A stretch of 64,000 nt of DNA, taken from NCBI RefSeq assembly GCF_030272615.1, contig NC_081411.1:44901517-44965516 (forward strand), read 5' to 3'. A program made the translations under genes and the position numbers. Of this stretch, positions 1 to 12,086 are shown in pieces; the first letter of the stretch is position 1, and the number at the start of each line of letters is the position of its first letter. This stretch comes from Cryptomeria japonica (lineage: Eukaryota > Streptophyta > Pinopsida > Cupressales > Cupressaceae). The notes beneath the pieces were generated by a model that did no database searches, was not told where the DNA came from, and saw only the letters and a list, made by a program, of their open reading frames with translations.

Positions 1-660
1 CAACCTTAATGGATTCATCTTCTTGGACTTTGGACCTAAGACATAGCTTTTGAAACTCCTCTATGTAGGAGGCCACATCAAGATCCTTCTGCTTCAATCC
101 TTGTCTCTTCTTATGAAGTTGGACTTCATAATCCTCTGGTAAGTAGTTCTCCTTAATCTTACCCACCATAGCTTTCCAATTTGCAATAGGTAGCTTCCCC
201 ATACCAACTCTTTCTTCTTGGAGGTACTTCCACCATGTCAAAGTTGCTCCCCTTAATATTGATTTGGAAACTTTAACCTTCTGAGCCTCTGTCACACCTT
301 CACACTCAAAGTGGTTTTCCATGCCCTCAATCCATTCCATAATAGTGTCTATATCCATTCTTCCACTGAAATGTGGCAACCCTTCAAAGGCTTTGGTGTT
401 CAAGGCCTTAATAGCTTTCACAAAAGGTTCTTCATTGAACAAGGGATCTGGTTTAGGGATAATGTCATCTATGTCTATAGTCTTCTTACCTTTACCCTTG
501 GTGTCTTCATCCCAAATTCCTTGTGTCCTCTGATCCACCACTTCTTGCAGTTTATCCCTCATCTCACTCATAGCTTCTTCAAGGAGTCTATTTTTCTCCT
601 TCTATTCTTCCACCTCTCTAGCCAGCTCTGCATTAGTAACCATTCTTCTCTCCCCTACTG
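1..660 (-). mobile_element. Ty3/gypsy gag fragment
   Basis: Read on the minus strand this stretch encodes a retrotransposon Gag (Retrotrans_gag type). It starts with a coiled, acidic N-terminus near 640 (NAELAREVEE), then has the signature MEWIEGMENHFECEG around 300-345 and the WWKYLQEE segment around 215-235. Gag forms the virus-like particle of such elements. The order gag, primer site, LTR (right to left on the minus strand) fits the 5' end of a gypsy element that continues off the left edge. It is a fossil with at least one break. No protease or RT is visible because the window ends. Confidence 0.8.
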
Positions 661-708
661 ATTCACCAATATATAAAGACATACATAGTCCAACAAGTCT
701 TTTAACTT

Positions 709-721
709 GGCTATGATACCA
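709..721 (-). other. Primer binding site (tRNA-iMet type) of the gypsy element
   Basis: On the minus strand the sequence TGGTATCATAGCC lies between the LTR-like region and gag. It matches the usual plant initiator-Met primer site TGGTATCAGAGCC except for one position. It fixes the LTR edge at about 725. Confidence 0.7.
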
Positions 722-724
722 ATC

Positions 725-2240
725 TGATGGGATCGGGTATGGGATAGACTAGCCTAGTCTATGCTCTTGTATCCTTTCCTTGGATCACTTGGTGTTCTCT
801 ACACACCCTAGGGTCTCTAGAAATTCCCTTTACTCAAGGAATCCCCTGACCTTGCCCAATCCACCCACCAATGAGTTGCAATGCTGCTCCAAATGTCTCT
901 CCTACCCATGAGACTCAAGTTCCCTTACTATGGCTAATAAGGGCTAATCTTGTTCTACACTTTCCAAGGTCTTAGCAAGGTTGTTTTAGATCTTTTTCAA
1001 GGTTTTTCCACCCATTCATGAGCCCCCAAGAGGTTTCAAACCTTTAATCCCTTAGTGATTTCACAATTTAGTGTTTTTGCCTTCAAAAAGGGCTACAAGG
1101 ACTAGGACCAATTAGGCCTCCTAACCGGTCTTCTAGCACTCCCTCTCACAAACGATGCACAAAAAACCCAATCTCCCAAAAAGGACTACCATTCATTTGG
1201 AAAAGACTCAATTATTTTCTAGGTTTTAGGCCTCCAAGTGTTCGTACTCTATCCTTGGTGGATTTTAAGGGTTTTAAGGGTTTTTGTGAGGGTTTTTAGA
1301 GTCTGTTTGGGTCATAGTGAAGGTTTTGTATTCCAGCCACCTTGTTTGGATTGGTGGAGGCTCCTCCTTCACACCAATGATGCTTCACTCACTCCCATAC
1401 ACTTCCTCCAAAGGATGCACTCTTGACTATACAACCTCTGCACCAACAACCATTCCTAACCGGGCACTATCTAGTCTCGCCTAGAAATGGGTATTTGCTT
1501 GGCCACCCTACAATTCTAAGGGCCCTACTTGCTTGGGACTATAGTAAAGGGTCTCCACATCCATTCCCCATGGTTTCATGGTGGTTCCACAATAGGGAAT
1601 GGAGTCAAGACTTCATGTACTCAAACCGGTCCAAAACTAGATAGTAAAACTGCAATACACAAATTATTTACAAACACACTCAACCGGTAAACAAAAGGAT
1701 AATCTAATCACTCACAATGAAGATATGTACATCAAAGAAAACATTCCACATAGGTTTGATCACAAATCAATCCATTTTCTTTCTCGGTAACTTCATTCAA
1801 ACAGACTGGTAACTTCAAAACAGTCACAGTCAGTACAATTTGCTTGAGTCATACAATCTCTGACAACCAACCCTTTAACTTAGGGTTTAAAACATATTAT
1901 ACTACTAGTACCTCAGTTGGTGTGCCACATTTAGGGTTTTCCATGCCAACCTAATGATTTTGACAACATGGTGGAAAAGTTGCTTGACAACTTTTAAAAG
2001 TTGTCATGCAACTTTTTCAAGTTTTGAGCAACTTTCCCAATGTTTCTCTTCATGACACCTAGACCCACAATGGGCCAACCTAAGGAAACCACCATGATAT
2101 GAAGGACCCCTAAACACCTCCAAGACACACACAACCTCCATTTTCAAAGAAATCACAATTTTGACTTATGACCCCTAAGATCTCCTCTAGGACCCTACCT
2201 AGGACCTATGACCACTTGGCTCATTATTTTATATACAATG
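725..2240 (-). repeat. 5' LTR region of the gypsy element (outer edge uncertain)
   Basis: The region adjoins the primer site and begins at the TG expected for the LTR end. It has no credible coding capacity. The outer boundary was not found because no second copy lies in the window; it is placed before the next fossil ORF at about 2.28 kb. It contains a few ACCGGT motifs and a strong palindrome at 1975-2016. Confidence 0.4.
1975..2016. repeat. 42-bp near-perfect palindrome
   Basis: The two 21-base arms AAAAGTTGCTTGACAACTTT(T) and AAAAGTTGTCATGCAACTTT(T) are inverse complements with one mismatch and no spacer. It could extrude as a cruciform or fold as an RNA hairpin in the LTR transcript. 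No function is evident. Confidence 0.8.
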
Positions 2241-2279
2241 GCTTCATAAGAAGCATAATACCAAAAAAAAAAGGAGGGA

Positions 2280-5200
2280 GAGCTTGAAAGGGTGCTCCTA
2301 CACCAATCTTACCTTGTAAGCTCTTTACCAGAATTGGGAGACACAACCCTGGTTCAACTAGATTTAGAGGTCTTTCTGGAAAGAATTAAAAATTCAACCA
2401 CAGACATGATGAAAGATGTGGCTCAAAGCAGTTTATTGGAAACTGCTACTTTCCCCACTACTGCTTCTTATCCAGAATTAGTCTTAGAGTGTATGAATAA
2501 TTATGACAAGGGCAATAGGTGCATAAGGAGAAACGATGGTGAAGTTTTGTTGTCTATTGATAGACAGATGGTAATGGTAGCTATGGGTATCCCACACCAG
2601 GAACCCTATGAAGACTGGACCATTGGTAAATCATACAGGATCTTCTCTAAGAAGAAGCAGTATTATAGAATAGTGATTGCCTGAAATTGGCTAATAAAAT
2701 TCCAAAAGGGAGGCTCGAGGTTACCGAGACCCTTAACTCTTGAACACTTAATCCCAATAATCTGAGATGTGGTCATACTGCTAAGCAGGGTAAAACCTGT
2801 AATTCTCATTCTTTTCACTGGGAGGACTGGATGTATTTCTTCATCTAGGTTACTCTGGATAAAAATCAGTTTATTGATTGGGGAACTATTATTGCAAAAA
2901 TATTACATGAGGGTCTGAGTAACTATCTTGGAATGTTCAATTTTTATATGTCATCCTATCTACTATACATGCTTCCCTGTGTCAGAGAGTGGTCCGGGTT
3001 GTCACATTTAAAATGGGTTCAAGGTATGAGAATTTATGAGTATCATCCTATTTTAACCTTGAAAGCGCATGTTGATGATTACCTCCATTGGAATGATGTT
3101 TTCGCTAGAAGGCTAACCTTCGAGTTATAGGAAAATTTGCACAGAAGAATGTCTGTGGAAGCGGTTGAACTCATACAGTTTAGCCATTTCACTTATTTAA
3201 GAGTTAGAGGATTTAAGGGTGAGCCCTTTAGGCTTCCTAGGTACGTCTTAGACTCTTGCATATTGATTGAGGTATCTAGATAGCTCGCTTATGTGGCCAA
3301 AGATTATGGTGAGGACTCCGATACAAGCGGGATTTTTCCCATTGATTTAGAACATTATAGCTGCAAATCAGTTTCTGATGCATTGAACCTTGAACTCGAA
3401 TTTAAAAAGTTTCATTTGAAGTCCTTTGTAAAGATGGATAACTTTGACAGTAGGGGTTTCATTCCTTAGTATGTAAAGAAAGCGGTGTCTAATCAACATG
3501 TCTCTTAGTTGGAAGATTATTTGGAGGGTTGTCGAGATGAATTTGAAGTATGGAGAAGGAGTTGGTCAAGAATAACTTTGAAGCAAATTCATTATATGAA
3601 GTTACCCATGGATACTTTAGGTGTCACCAGTGATGATGAGGATACACTTGACTCTGAGTTTATGAGATTGGTTCATAATGAACCTCTTCCGGAAGTAGAT
3701 TGGAACAAGAAGATGAGTGACAGTGTTTAGACATGCACTTTTGGTGTAATCCAGAGGACAGAAAATTGGTTGAGGGGTCATTGTTCTCACCCAGCGTGAA
3801 CCACCAGCCCAAGAAGCAAAAGTGGGAAAAGGAATACTGTGAATTAAATTTTTTCTGTGACTAACATTCCTGTTTCTGATGTAGGGAAAGTACAAGGAAG
3901 GATTAAGGAGGAGAAACCTAGTATCGGGGTCGAATTTCCTGTTGTTGGTCGGGTAACCAAATCAAGATCCAAGAAGGGTTTCAAACTGCCAGCTTCTCAC
4001 TTCATTTTGGATTTGGATCCAGAAGAAACATCGAGCAAAATGACATCCCCTATTTTAGAAGCAGACAAGCTTTCAATTGACATTGATACTATTTTTCAAG
4101 ATTCAGGAACACTTGAGATTCAGTCTCATGTAGGTCATACCACTCCCCCGTCCTCAGCAGGGTTTTCATCCATGTCCTCACAAGAGTTAACCCTAGCACC
4201 AAAATGACTAAATGACTCCATCTCCAGAAAAAGGAATGTAGTTCCGATTTCAATATCAATGGAGGACGTTGTAAGCAAATGCCTAGGAAGGTCTATGAAG
4301 CCTAAAAATTTAAGAACAGAGTCAATGATTAACTTTGATGAAAATACGAAGCACTAGACTGTGGATATCACTAGACGCGGGCATAACAAAGATGCTTCTA
4401 TGGCCTCAAAAGTGGATTATGGTGTGGAATGGATAGATTTGGGAGTCGGAACCAGAGCTGTGGATGTTAAACACCTGGAGACTTCTACCAAATGAATCAT
4501 TTGTCATACCTGGAAGGATGAAAGGGACAAGGCTGAGTTGAAATAGAGTTTGACATAAATGGCTCAATATATCCATGCCTTATAGAAAAACCCGTTGCCA
4601 TTATCACAACATTCAAGACCTTTTAGTCTAAATTCACCTAGCAATCAGAAATTCCTGGATGAAGCTCAACAGAACAGGATGATCACCGAAGTTTTCTTAG
4701 AATGGCTCACCACAATCATGTGCCAGGAAACCAATTACATAACCAACTTGGTTCAGATTTGTAAGGATGCCAATGAGGTCACCAAAACCTTAGATACTAA
4801 CTTGGTCTCATGGCAGAAAGAAAAGTCTAAATGGATCATGATTTCAAAGTAGATGTGAGATATCCAATGTTATGGGCTAATGAATTTTCTTGTTGAAAAC
4901 CAACTATGAGGCCTGAATGAAGATGTCATGTTCATTTGCAAAGAAAGTATCGAATGGTGAAATCAGATTATTGAGCAAGGTTATAATGAATCAGCCAGCC
5001 TGCATGGTGAATTAACAGCCCTGAGGACAACCATGCAGAAGGACTTGCGGTGTGTGGATATTCAATTACTTAAGGAAGGCAGTGAAACTCTAGAGGACAC
5101 CATGGAAATGATTAACCAATTTGGCAGTCACATCAAGCAGATTAAGATGGAGAAAACCCTGTCTGTGGAAGATTTCACATAGATATCTAAGGTGGAATCA

Positions 5201-5340
5201 ATGCTCACCATGTGCCTCAATCATCTGGATTCTCACAGGGATAAAGTGAAAATGGTAAAGAGGAAGAAGGAGCTTTGGAAGCAGAGGGTTATTTGTATTA
5301 GTTTTCCCACATAATGGCAATCTAGGAGTTTTCAAAAGTA
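2280..5340 (+). mobile_element. Decayed retroelement-associated ORF of unknown function
   Basis: The plus strand carries recognisable coding stretches in a consistent order. First is a helical N-terminal region (around 2300-3120, with YPELVLECMNNYDKG and later MSSYLLYMLPCVREW). A middle acidic region follows (3509-4200, with SRSKKGFKLPASHFILD). A C-terminal helical or coiled-coil part runs from 4595 to about 5300. No Gag, protease, integrase or RT motif is present. From memory, similar ORFs occur in large pol-less LTR derivatives of conifers and in a 'putative plant transposon protein' family, but this could not be tested. It is a fossil with many breaks. No LTR pair was located for it. Confidence 0.45.
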
Positions 5341-7107
5341 CATTGAGAGTGGAGCGCGACCAAGGTGGTGATTGTGTCTGTCCAAGACACTAATCCGAGC
5401 AATAACACTAAAAAAGAGCAGTCTACATGACTAGCACTGCTGGCAGTTGTTTGCTAGCAAGTCTAGTTATTTTTCTTTAAAAATTCAGTTATTGTAGTTA
5501 GGGTTGATTTCCATTAACTTGTATGAGTTAATTTTACTTTGGTAAAAAACTATTGGGTCTGGTGACCTATAAGTATCTGGTGTAATGACTTTGTTGAGGT
5601 TCGCTAAGTTTTTGAAAAGACTAGCTTTAAGAGTAGTTAAATACATTTTGTGTATGAAGAAAGTGGAGGAACATTTGTGAATGTGAATCTTTTTAACAAC
5701 TATTTTCAATTTCAAATCTGTGTGTTTGATTTCAATGTTGATTTCTATGCAAGCCTATTTTGAGGAAAGGGCTATTATACTTTTTATATATGCAGAAGGT
5801 TATTGGCTAGATTCATTTTGGAAGCCTTTTCATTTTGTTTTAGTGATCATATGAAGTTTGTCGGCTTTATATATAAAATTATATATGGATCAGTACCTAC
5901 ATTCATTTTGTATTGACTGGTGTATGCAACTGCCTTTAAGTGCTTTCTGGTGAAAAGCATTCCATTGATTGTATGCAATTTGGAGCCAAATGAAGATTAA
6001 CTAGAGGGAGCTCTACCTAAATTCAAAGGTTAATCAATTAAATAGTTTTCCAACTGTTTGGTAGGAGAAACTGTCTGTTTTTCTGTTTTTCACACTGAGG
6101 TTATTTAATTACATAACGAAAGACAAATCTGTATACCAACACCTTAGCACTCCATTCACTCTCCATGTTTCTCCTCACTCTATAGCACTCGTAGTTAACT
6201 TCATTGGGGGCTTCATGAGTGGTGATGTTATTTCAATAACAAACATCTTGGGGTAGCAACATATTTATTTCTTGTTTCCTCACTTGGTGGGCAAGGACAA
6301 TACATATATAATTATCTCATTCTCTTTTAACATTATCTCTTCTTTATATTTGCATTTTGCATATCTTGATGTCTTTTCTTGCATTGAATATTTATTCATG
6401 TGAGTACAACATGTTCCTTGTTTAGGACCTTTCTTTACTTTTAATAGTACATTTTCTTATGTATAATCTCTCCTTAGAGGTTGTGAAATTATTCTCGTTG
6501 TTCCTATGTTTGGGGGCATTGATCTTTCCTACCCTTTCTAAGGATACACTTTTCCTTTGTTGAGTGGTGTTATGATATGATGTTATTCCTTGTGAGAAGT
6601 TGTTTGTTTGCTCAAGGATTTCCTCTCATGCAATAGGTGTCCATCCTTGACTACAACTTCTTTTACACTTGGTAATGCATATATATTTTAAACAAACCCT
6701 TCACTTTGGCTCAAAAGTGTGTCATCCTTCATCAAGAATCCCTTTCGCTTAGAAATAGGGGGGAGGTATGTATTCTTGTCTTCATCCCTCTCTTTTGGTC
6801 AATGTTATTTTTGTTCAAAGAAATCCTCTTGGAGGTAGATGTATTTTGAGAAAATATATCTTCTCCTCCAAGGATTCCCTTTACACTTGTTTCAAGATAT
6901 ATCTTTTTCAACTATCTTGTCCTTTCTTGTAAGATTATTGCCTCTTTAGCATGGATTTATGAACATTATTTCCTAAAAGGATATCTCCTTTGTGTTGAAG
7001 GTGTGTATCCTTATTTCTAGCTTCCTTAATACATCAATGTAGGGCTATGTTGACATCTTATGGGGGGCATAGCATATCGCCCTCTTTGTAATATGTTTTT
7101 GCATGTC
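5341..7107. other. Repeat-derived non-coding stretch
   Basis: No convincing gene is seen. The first few hundred bases look like the 3' untranslated part of the preceding fossil. The remainder (about 6120-7100) is T-rich, with phrases such as TTGGGGGC and GGGGGCAT that recall plant LTR sequence. No paired repeat was found within the window. Confidence 0.35.
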
Positions 7108-7112
7108 TTAGA
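7108..7112. repeat. Target site duplication TTAGA, left copy
   Basis: TTAGA directly precedes the TGTTAC start of the first LTR. The same five bases follow the end of the third LTR at 13271-13275. Confidence 0.85.
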
Positions 7113-8311
7113 TGTTACTAATTATCAAATTGACAATAGTTTCATATACAAAGTCATTCTATATACTCTAGTTGGTTACCACTACCGAAATATTAAGTCG
7201 GTATGAATAGTCTAGTCGGTTACAAAAGGAAAATAGTCACAAAGCCCAATATACACCGAGTTGTCTACCGAGTGTTATTTCATGTCTACCGAGCAGTAAA
7301 GATAATACACCGAGTTGATATACACCGAGTGAAACATGTTACCAGATTCATTGAACCTAGACACACATATGAAAACGTGTTACAAGATCGAGGCACACAG
7401 AACCATTATCACATTGGAAATTGCACATACAAATTTTGTATAATTTTGAGGTCATCTAACCAATGAAATATTTTGCATGGTTGTTTATTTGAGAAATAAT
7501 GTTTGTAAGATCGAAGCAATGTATCAGATCACTGACATAAGAAGTCTATTTATATAGCATGAATTTAGGGTTAGAAATATATGTGAATGTGAGAAATGTG
7601 TGTGCATATGTGTATGAAGCAAGACTTATGTGATACATCAGAAATCATAGAGTATTATGACCATTACAGAGACACAGAGGTCACTGAGAAGGTTATCAAA
7701 GAATAGTCGAGGAACAAAGTAAACAGAAGGGTTTACCGAGTTACTTTATGAGTTACCGAGGTATGTTATAGGCAAGGTAATCTTATTTTGAGCACATAGA
7801 ATCTGCTACAACATTTCAGATGTAAAGTTGCAGATATTTGTAATGATTCTATTGTAATATTTTGAAGTTGTAAGAGAAACCTTTAACAGGGTAAAAGACT
7901 CTAACCAATTCTATAAATTGTAAATCCTTTAACCAGGTGCTACACTTATATAGTGTTGTATAAATCCTTTAGTAAGGTAGATCTAACTGATCTTAATACT
8001 CCTAACAGGGTAAGCTATCAGAAATAGCTAAGTGTAGCTCTAACCGAGCACTCTTTATTATTGCAGTAGTGAAGTTGTGGGTGCCATCCCCACCGCAATT
8101 TTTCTCTCTAACCAAGAGTTTCTGTGTAACCAAAATATATGTGTTATGGAGTGAATCATGTATGATTGTTACTCATTTGTTTTAGCTTTATGTTATGTTA
8201 CAGTAGTTTTTTGTTTATGCATAACAATAAAAATATTGTTGGAAAAAGGATTTGAAGTACTGATTCACCCCTATCCTCTCAATACATTAGCTTTCCATAT
8301 TGGGCCTAATA
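7113..8311 (+). repeat. LTR 1 of the three-LTR element
   Basis: It starts TGTTACTA and ends GGGCCTAATA, where the other copies end in CA. It holds at least eight ACCGAG motifs, clustered at about 7255-7330 and again near 7734, 7752 and 8041. A TATA-like TATTTATATAG lies near 7550. Confidence 0.88.
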
Positions 8312-8373
8312 ATTGGTGTCAGAGATTGAATCTTGGAAAAGGGTTTAACTACCTAAAGAGAAAGATCTTATCA

Positions 8374-9198
8374 ATGGAAGGTTATAAACAATCTCGGAGG
8401 ATTGTGTATCTACAAGAAGAGCTAGATAATGCAAATCAAGTGATTGCAGACATGCAAAGGCAAATGCAAAAATCTCTTAAAGTAAGGAGAAGATTATCAG
8501 ATGACTTGCAAGATTCTCAAGAGTTAGTGGAACAAATTGAGACCTCATCTGAGAATAGTATATCTGAAGAAACTGAAGAAATGATTGGAATGTTGAAAGA
8601 AAAGAACAAAGCATTGGCTGATCAACTAAAAAACAAGGAGCTAATTGCTAAAATGATAGAGGAAGTACAGAGATCCATTGTTGTTGGCAAGGTAAAACTT
8701 GTCAAATTTATTGCTGAGTTGTCCCCTCAACTCGAGCACATTCTTTCATTATTTCAAAAACTCTGCACATTTTCTTTATTTCTTAAGAACATTAAGAATA
8801 AAATAGAAGCAATTGAGCAAGAGATCACCGATCTCTCAAATAAGTTGACCCCCGAGCCCAATTCAATTCAGAATTTTTATACTAAGCTACAATAGCTCAT
8901 GGCTCAACAATTGGAACTGAGGAATGAAGAACACAAGATCAGGATGGACATACTAACACTTCAAACATTATTCCTTCCTCATCTTTCATTCGTTCAAGAA
9001 CAGCTAAATTGAGCCACTCATCTCTCTACTACACAAGAGGGAAGCACTTTAGATGGCTTAATTTCATTATTGGCTAATATTAATGCACAAAATTCTTTAA
9101 TTGACAGTCTAAAGGATGCACTCTCTGTCGCTCTCACCGAAGCCAAGACAAAGTACAAATCCATTTTTGATCAGTTGCCACCTCCCAATGGTAACTAA
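8374..9198 (+). mobile_element. Coiled-coil ORF region, internal copy 1
   Basis: From the ATG at 8374 (MEGYKQS) the product is helical with heptad-like spacing, for example LQEELDNANQVIADMQRQM and later IKNKIEAIEQEITDLSNKL. No zinc knuckle, protease or pol motif is visible. It may be a shortened Gag-like structural protein or the tail of the larger unknown ORF seen in other units of this window (inference). The reading frame is broken. The primer site lies just upstream and a purine tract AAAAAGGGGGAG near 9216 ends the region. Confidence 0.6.
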
Positions 9199-9599
9199 AT
9201 TTTGATGTTTGTCAAAAAGGGGGAGTGTATAGTATTCAGAGTATATCAGAGTATATCATCAAGAGTATATATAGCATCAAAGTACATAGGGAGAGTGTAT
9301 AGTATTCAAAGTATCAAACAACCGGAGTTTAGTATACAGGGGGAGTATACCGAGCAGAGAATAAGTAGAATATGCAGAGTATCCAAGAGCAGTGAACCGA
9401 GCAATGAACAAAGGAAAGAATAGTGATTACAAAGTTTTGTACAGCCTATTGATAAGCGGACTATATTTGACTATACTATTTCAATGACTAATGTATATAC
9501 TGCATGTTTAGTCAAATTTTGTAAAGTATACAAATTTTTGAGTAATGACTTTGTAAGTAGTTTTTGTCAAACATCTCAACTAATGTCAAATGGGGAGAT

Positions 9600-10798
9600 T
9601 GTTACTACTTATCAAATTGCCATTAGTTTCATATACAAAGTCATTCTATATACTCTAGTTGGTTACCACTACCAAAATATTTAGTCGGTATGAACAGTCT
9701 AGTCGGTTACAAAAGGAAAATAGTCACAAAGCCCAATATACACCGAGTTGTCTATCGAGTGTTATTTCATGTCTACCGAGTAGTAAAGATAATACACTAA
9801 GTTGATATACACCGAGTGAAACATGTTACCAGATTCATTAAACTTGGACACACATATGAAAACGTGTTACAAGATCGTGGCACACAGAACCATTATCACA
9901 TTGGAAATTGCACATACAGATTTTGTATAATTTTGAGGTCATCTAACCAATGAAATATTTTGCATGGTTATTTATTTGAGAAATCATGTTTGTAAGATCG
10001 AAGAAATGTATCAGATCACCGACATAAGAAGTCTATTTATATAGCATGAATTTAGGGTTAGAAATATATGTGAATGTGAGAAATGTGTGTGCATATGTGT
10101 ATGAAGCAAGACTTTTGTGATACATGAGAAATCACAGAGTATTATGACTATTACAGAGACACAGAGGTCACCGAGAAGGTTATCAAAGAACAGTCAAGGA
10201 ACAAAGTAAACAGAAGGGTTTACCGAGTTACTTTATGAGTTACCGAGGTATGCTATAGGCAAGGTAATCTTATTTTGAGCACATAGAATCTGCTACATCA
10301 TTTCAGATGTAAAGTTGCAGATATTTGTAATGATTCTATTGTAATGTTTTGAAGTTGTAAGAGAAACCTTTAATAGGGTAAAAGACTCTAACCAATTCTA
10401 TAAATTGTAAATCCTTTAACCAGGTGCTACACTTATATAGTGTTGTATAAATCCTTTAGTAAGGTAGATCTAACTAATCTTAATACTCCTAACAGGGTAA
10501 GCTATCAGAAATAGCTAAATGTAACTCTAACCGAGCACTCTTTATTATTGCAGTATTGAAGTTGTGGGTGCCATCCCCACTGCAATTTTTCTCTCTAACC
10601 AAGAGTTTTTGCGTAACCAAAATATGTGTGTTATGGAGTGAATCATGTATGATTGTTACTCATTTGTTTTAAGTTTATGTTATGTTACAGTAGTTTTTGG
10701 TTTATGGATAACAATAAAGATATTGTTGGAAAAAGGATTTGAAGTACTGATTCACCCCTACCCTCTCAGTACATTAGCTTTCCATATTGGGCCTAACA
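9600..10798 (+). repeat. LTR 2 of the three-LTR element
   Basis: It starts TGTTACTA after the purine tract TGGGGAGAT and ends GGCCTAACA, followed by the primer site TTGGTATCAGAG. It is the same length as LTR 1 (1,199 bp) and differs by scattered substitutions. Confidence 0.88.
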
Positions 10799-10860
10799 AT
10801 TGGTATCAGAGATTGAATCTTGGAAAAGGGTTTAACTACCTAAAGAGAAAGATCTTATCA

Positions 10861-11683
10861 ATGGAAGGCTATAAACAATCTCTGACGATTGTGTATCTAC
10901 GAAAAGAGCTGGATAATGCAAATCAAGTGATTGCAGACATGCAAAGGCAAATGCAAAAATCTCTTAAAGTAAGGAGAAGATTATCTAATGACTTGCAGGA
11001 TTCTCAAGAGTTAGTGGAACAAATCGAGACATCATCTGAGAACAGTATATCTGAAGAAACTGAAGAAATGATTGGAATGTTGAAAGAAAATAACAAAGCA
11101 TTGGTTGATCAACTAAAGGACAAGGAGCTAATTGCTAAAATGATAGAGGAAGTATAGAGATCCATTGCTGTTGGAAAGGAAAAACTTGTCAAATTTATTG
11201 CTGAGTTGTCCCCTCAACTCAAGCACATTCTTTCATTATTTCAGAAACTGTACACATTTTCTTTATTTCTTAAGGACATTAAGAATAAAACAAAAGCAAT
11301 TGAGCAAGAGATCACCGATCTCTCAAATAAGTTGATCCCCGAGCCCAATTTAGTTCAGAATTTTTATACTAAGCTACAACAGCTCATGGCTCAACAACTG
11401 GAACTGAGGACTGAAGAACACAAGATCAAGATGGACATACTGACACTTCAAACATTATTCCTTCCTCATCTTTCATATTTTCAAGAACAACTAAACTGAG
11501 CCACTCATCTCTCTAATACACAAGAGGGAAGCACTTTCGATGGCTTAATTTCATTATTGGCTGATATTAATGCACATAATTCTTTAATCGATAGTGTAAA
11601 GGATGCACTCTCTATTGCTCTCACCGAAGCCAAGACAAAGTACAAATCCATTTTTGATCAGTTGCCACCTCCCAATGGTAACT
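10861..11683 (+). mobile_element. Coiled-coil ORF region, internal copy 2
   Basis: This is the second copy of the internal ORF, again beginning MEGYKQS and keeping the same coiled-coil segments. It is broken, but not everywhere in the same places as copy 1, so the two internal regions have drifted separately. The C-terminal part (MAQQLELRTEEHKIKMDI onward) is better preserved here. Confidence 0.6.
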
Positions 11684-12086
11684 AAATTTTGATGTTTGTC
11701 AAAAAGGGGGAGTGTATAGCATTCAGAGTATATCAGAGTATATCATCAAGAGTATATATAGCATCAAAGTACACAGGGAGAGTGTATAGTATTCAAAGTA
11801 TCAAACAATCGAAGTGTAGTATACTGGGGGAGTATACCGAGCAGAGAATAAGTAGAATATGCAGAGTATCCAAGAGTAGTGAATCGACCAATGAACAGAG
11901 GAAAGAACAATGATTACAGATTTTTGTACAACATATTGATAAGGGGAGTATATTTGACTATACTATTTCAATGACTAATGTATATACTGCATGTTCAGTC
12001 AAATTTTGTAAAGTATACAGATTTTTGAGTAATGACTTTGTAAGTAGTTTTTGTCAAACATCTCGACTAATGTCAAAAGGGGAGAT

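Noticed and set aside
311-661. Plus-strand open frames at the left edge
   Set aside because: They are shadows of the minus-strand Ty3/gypsy gag.
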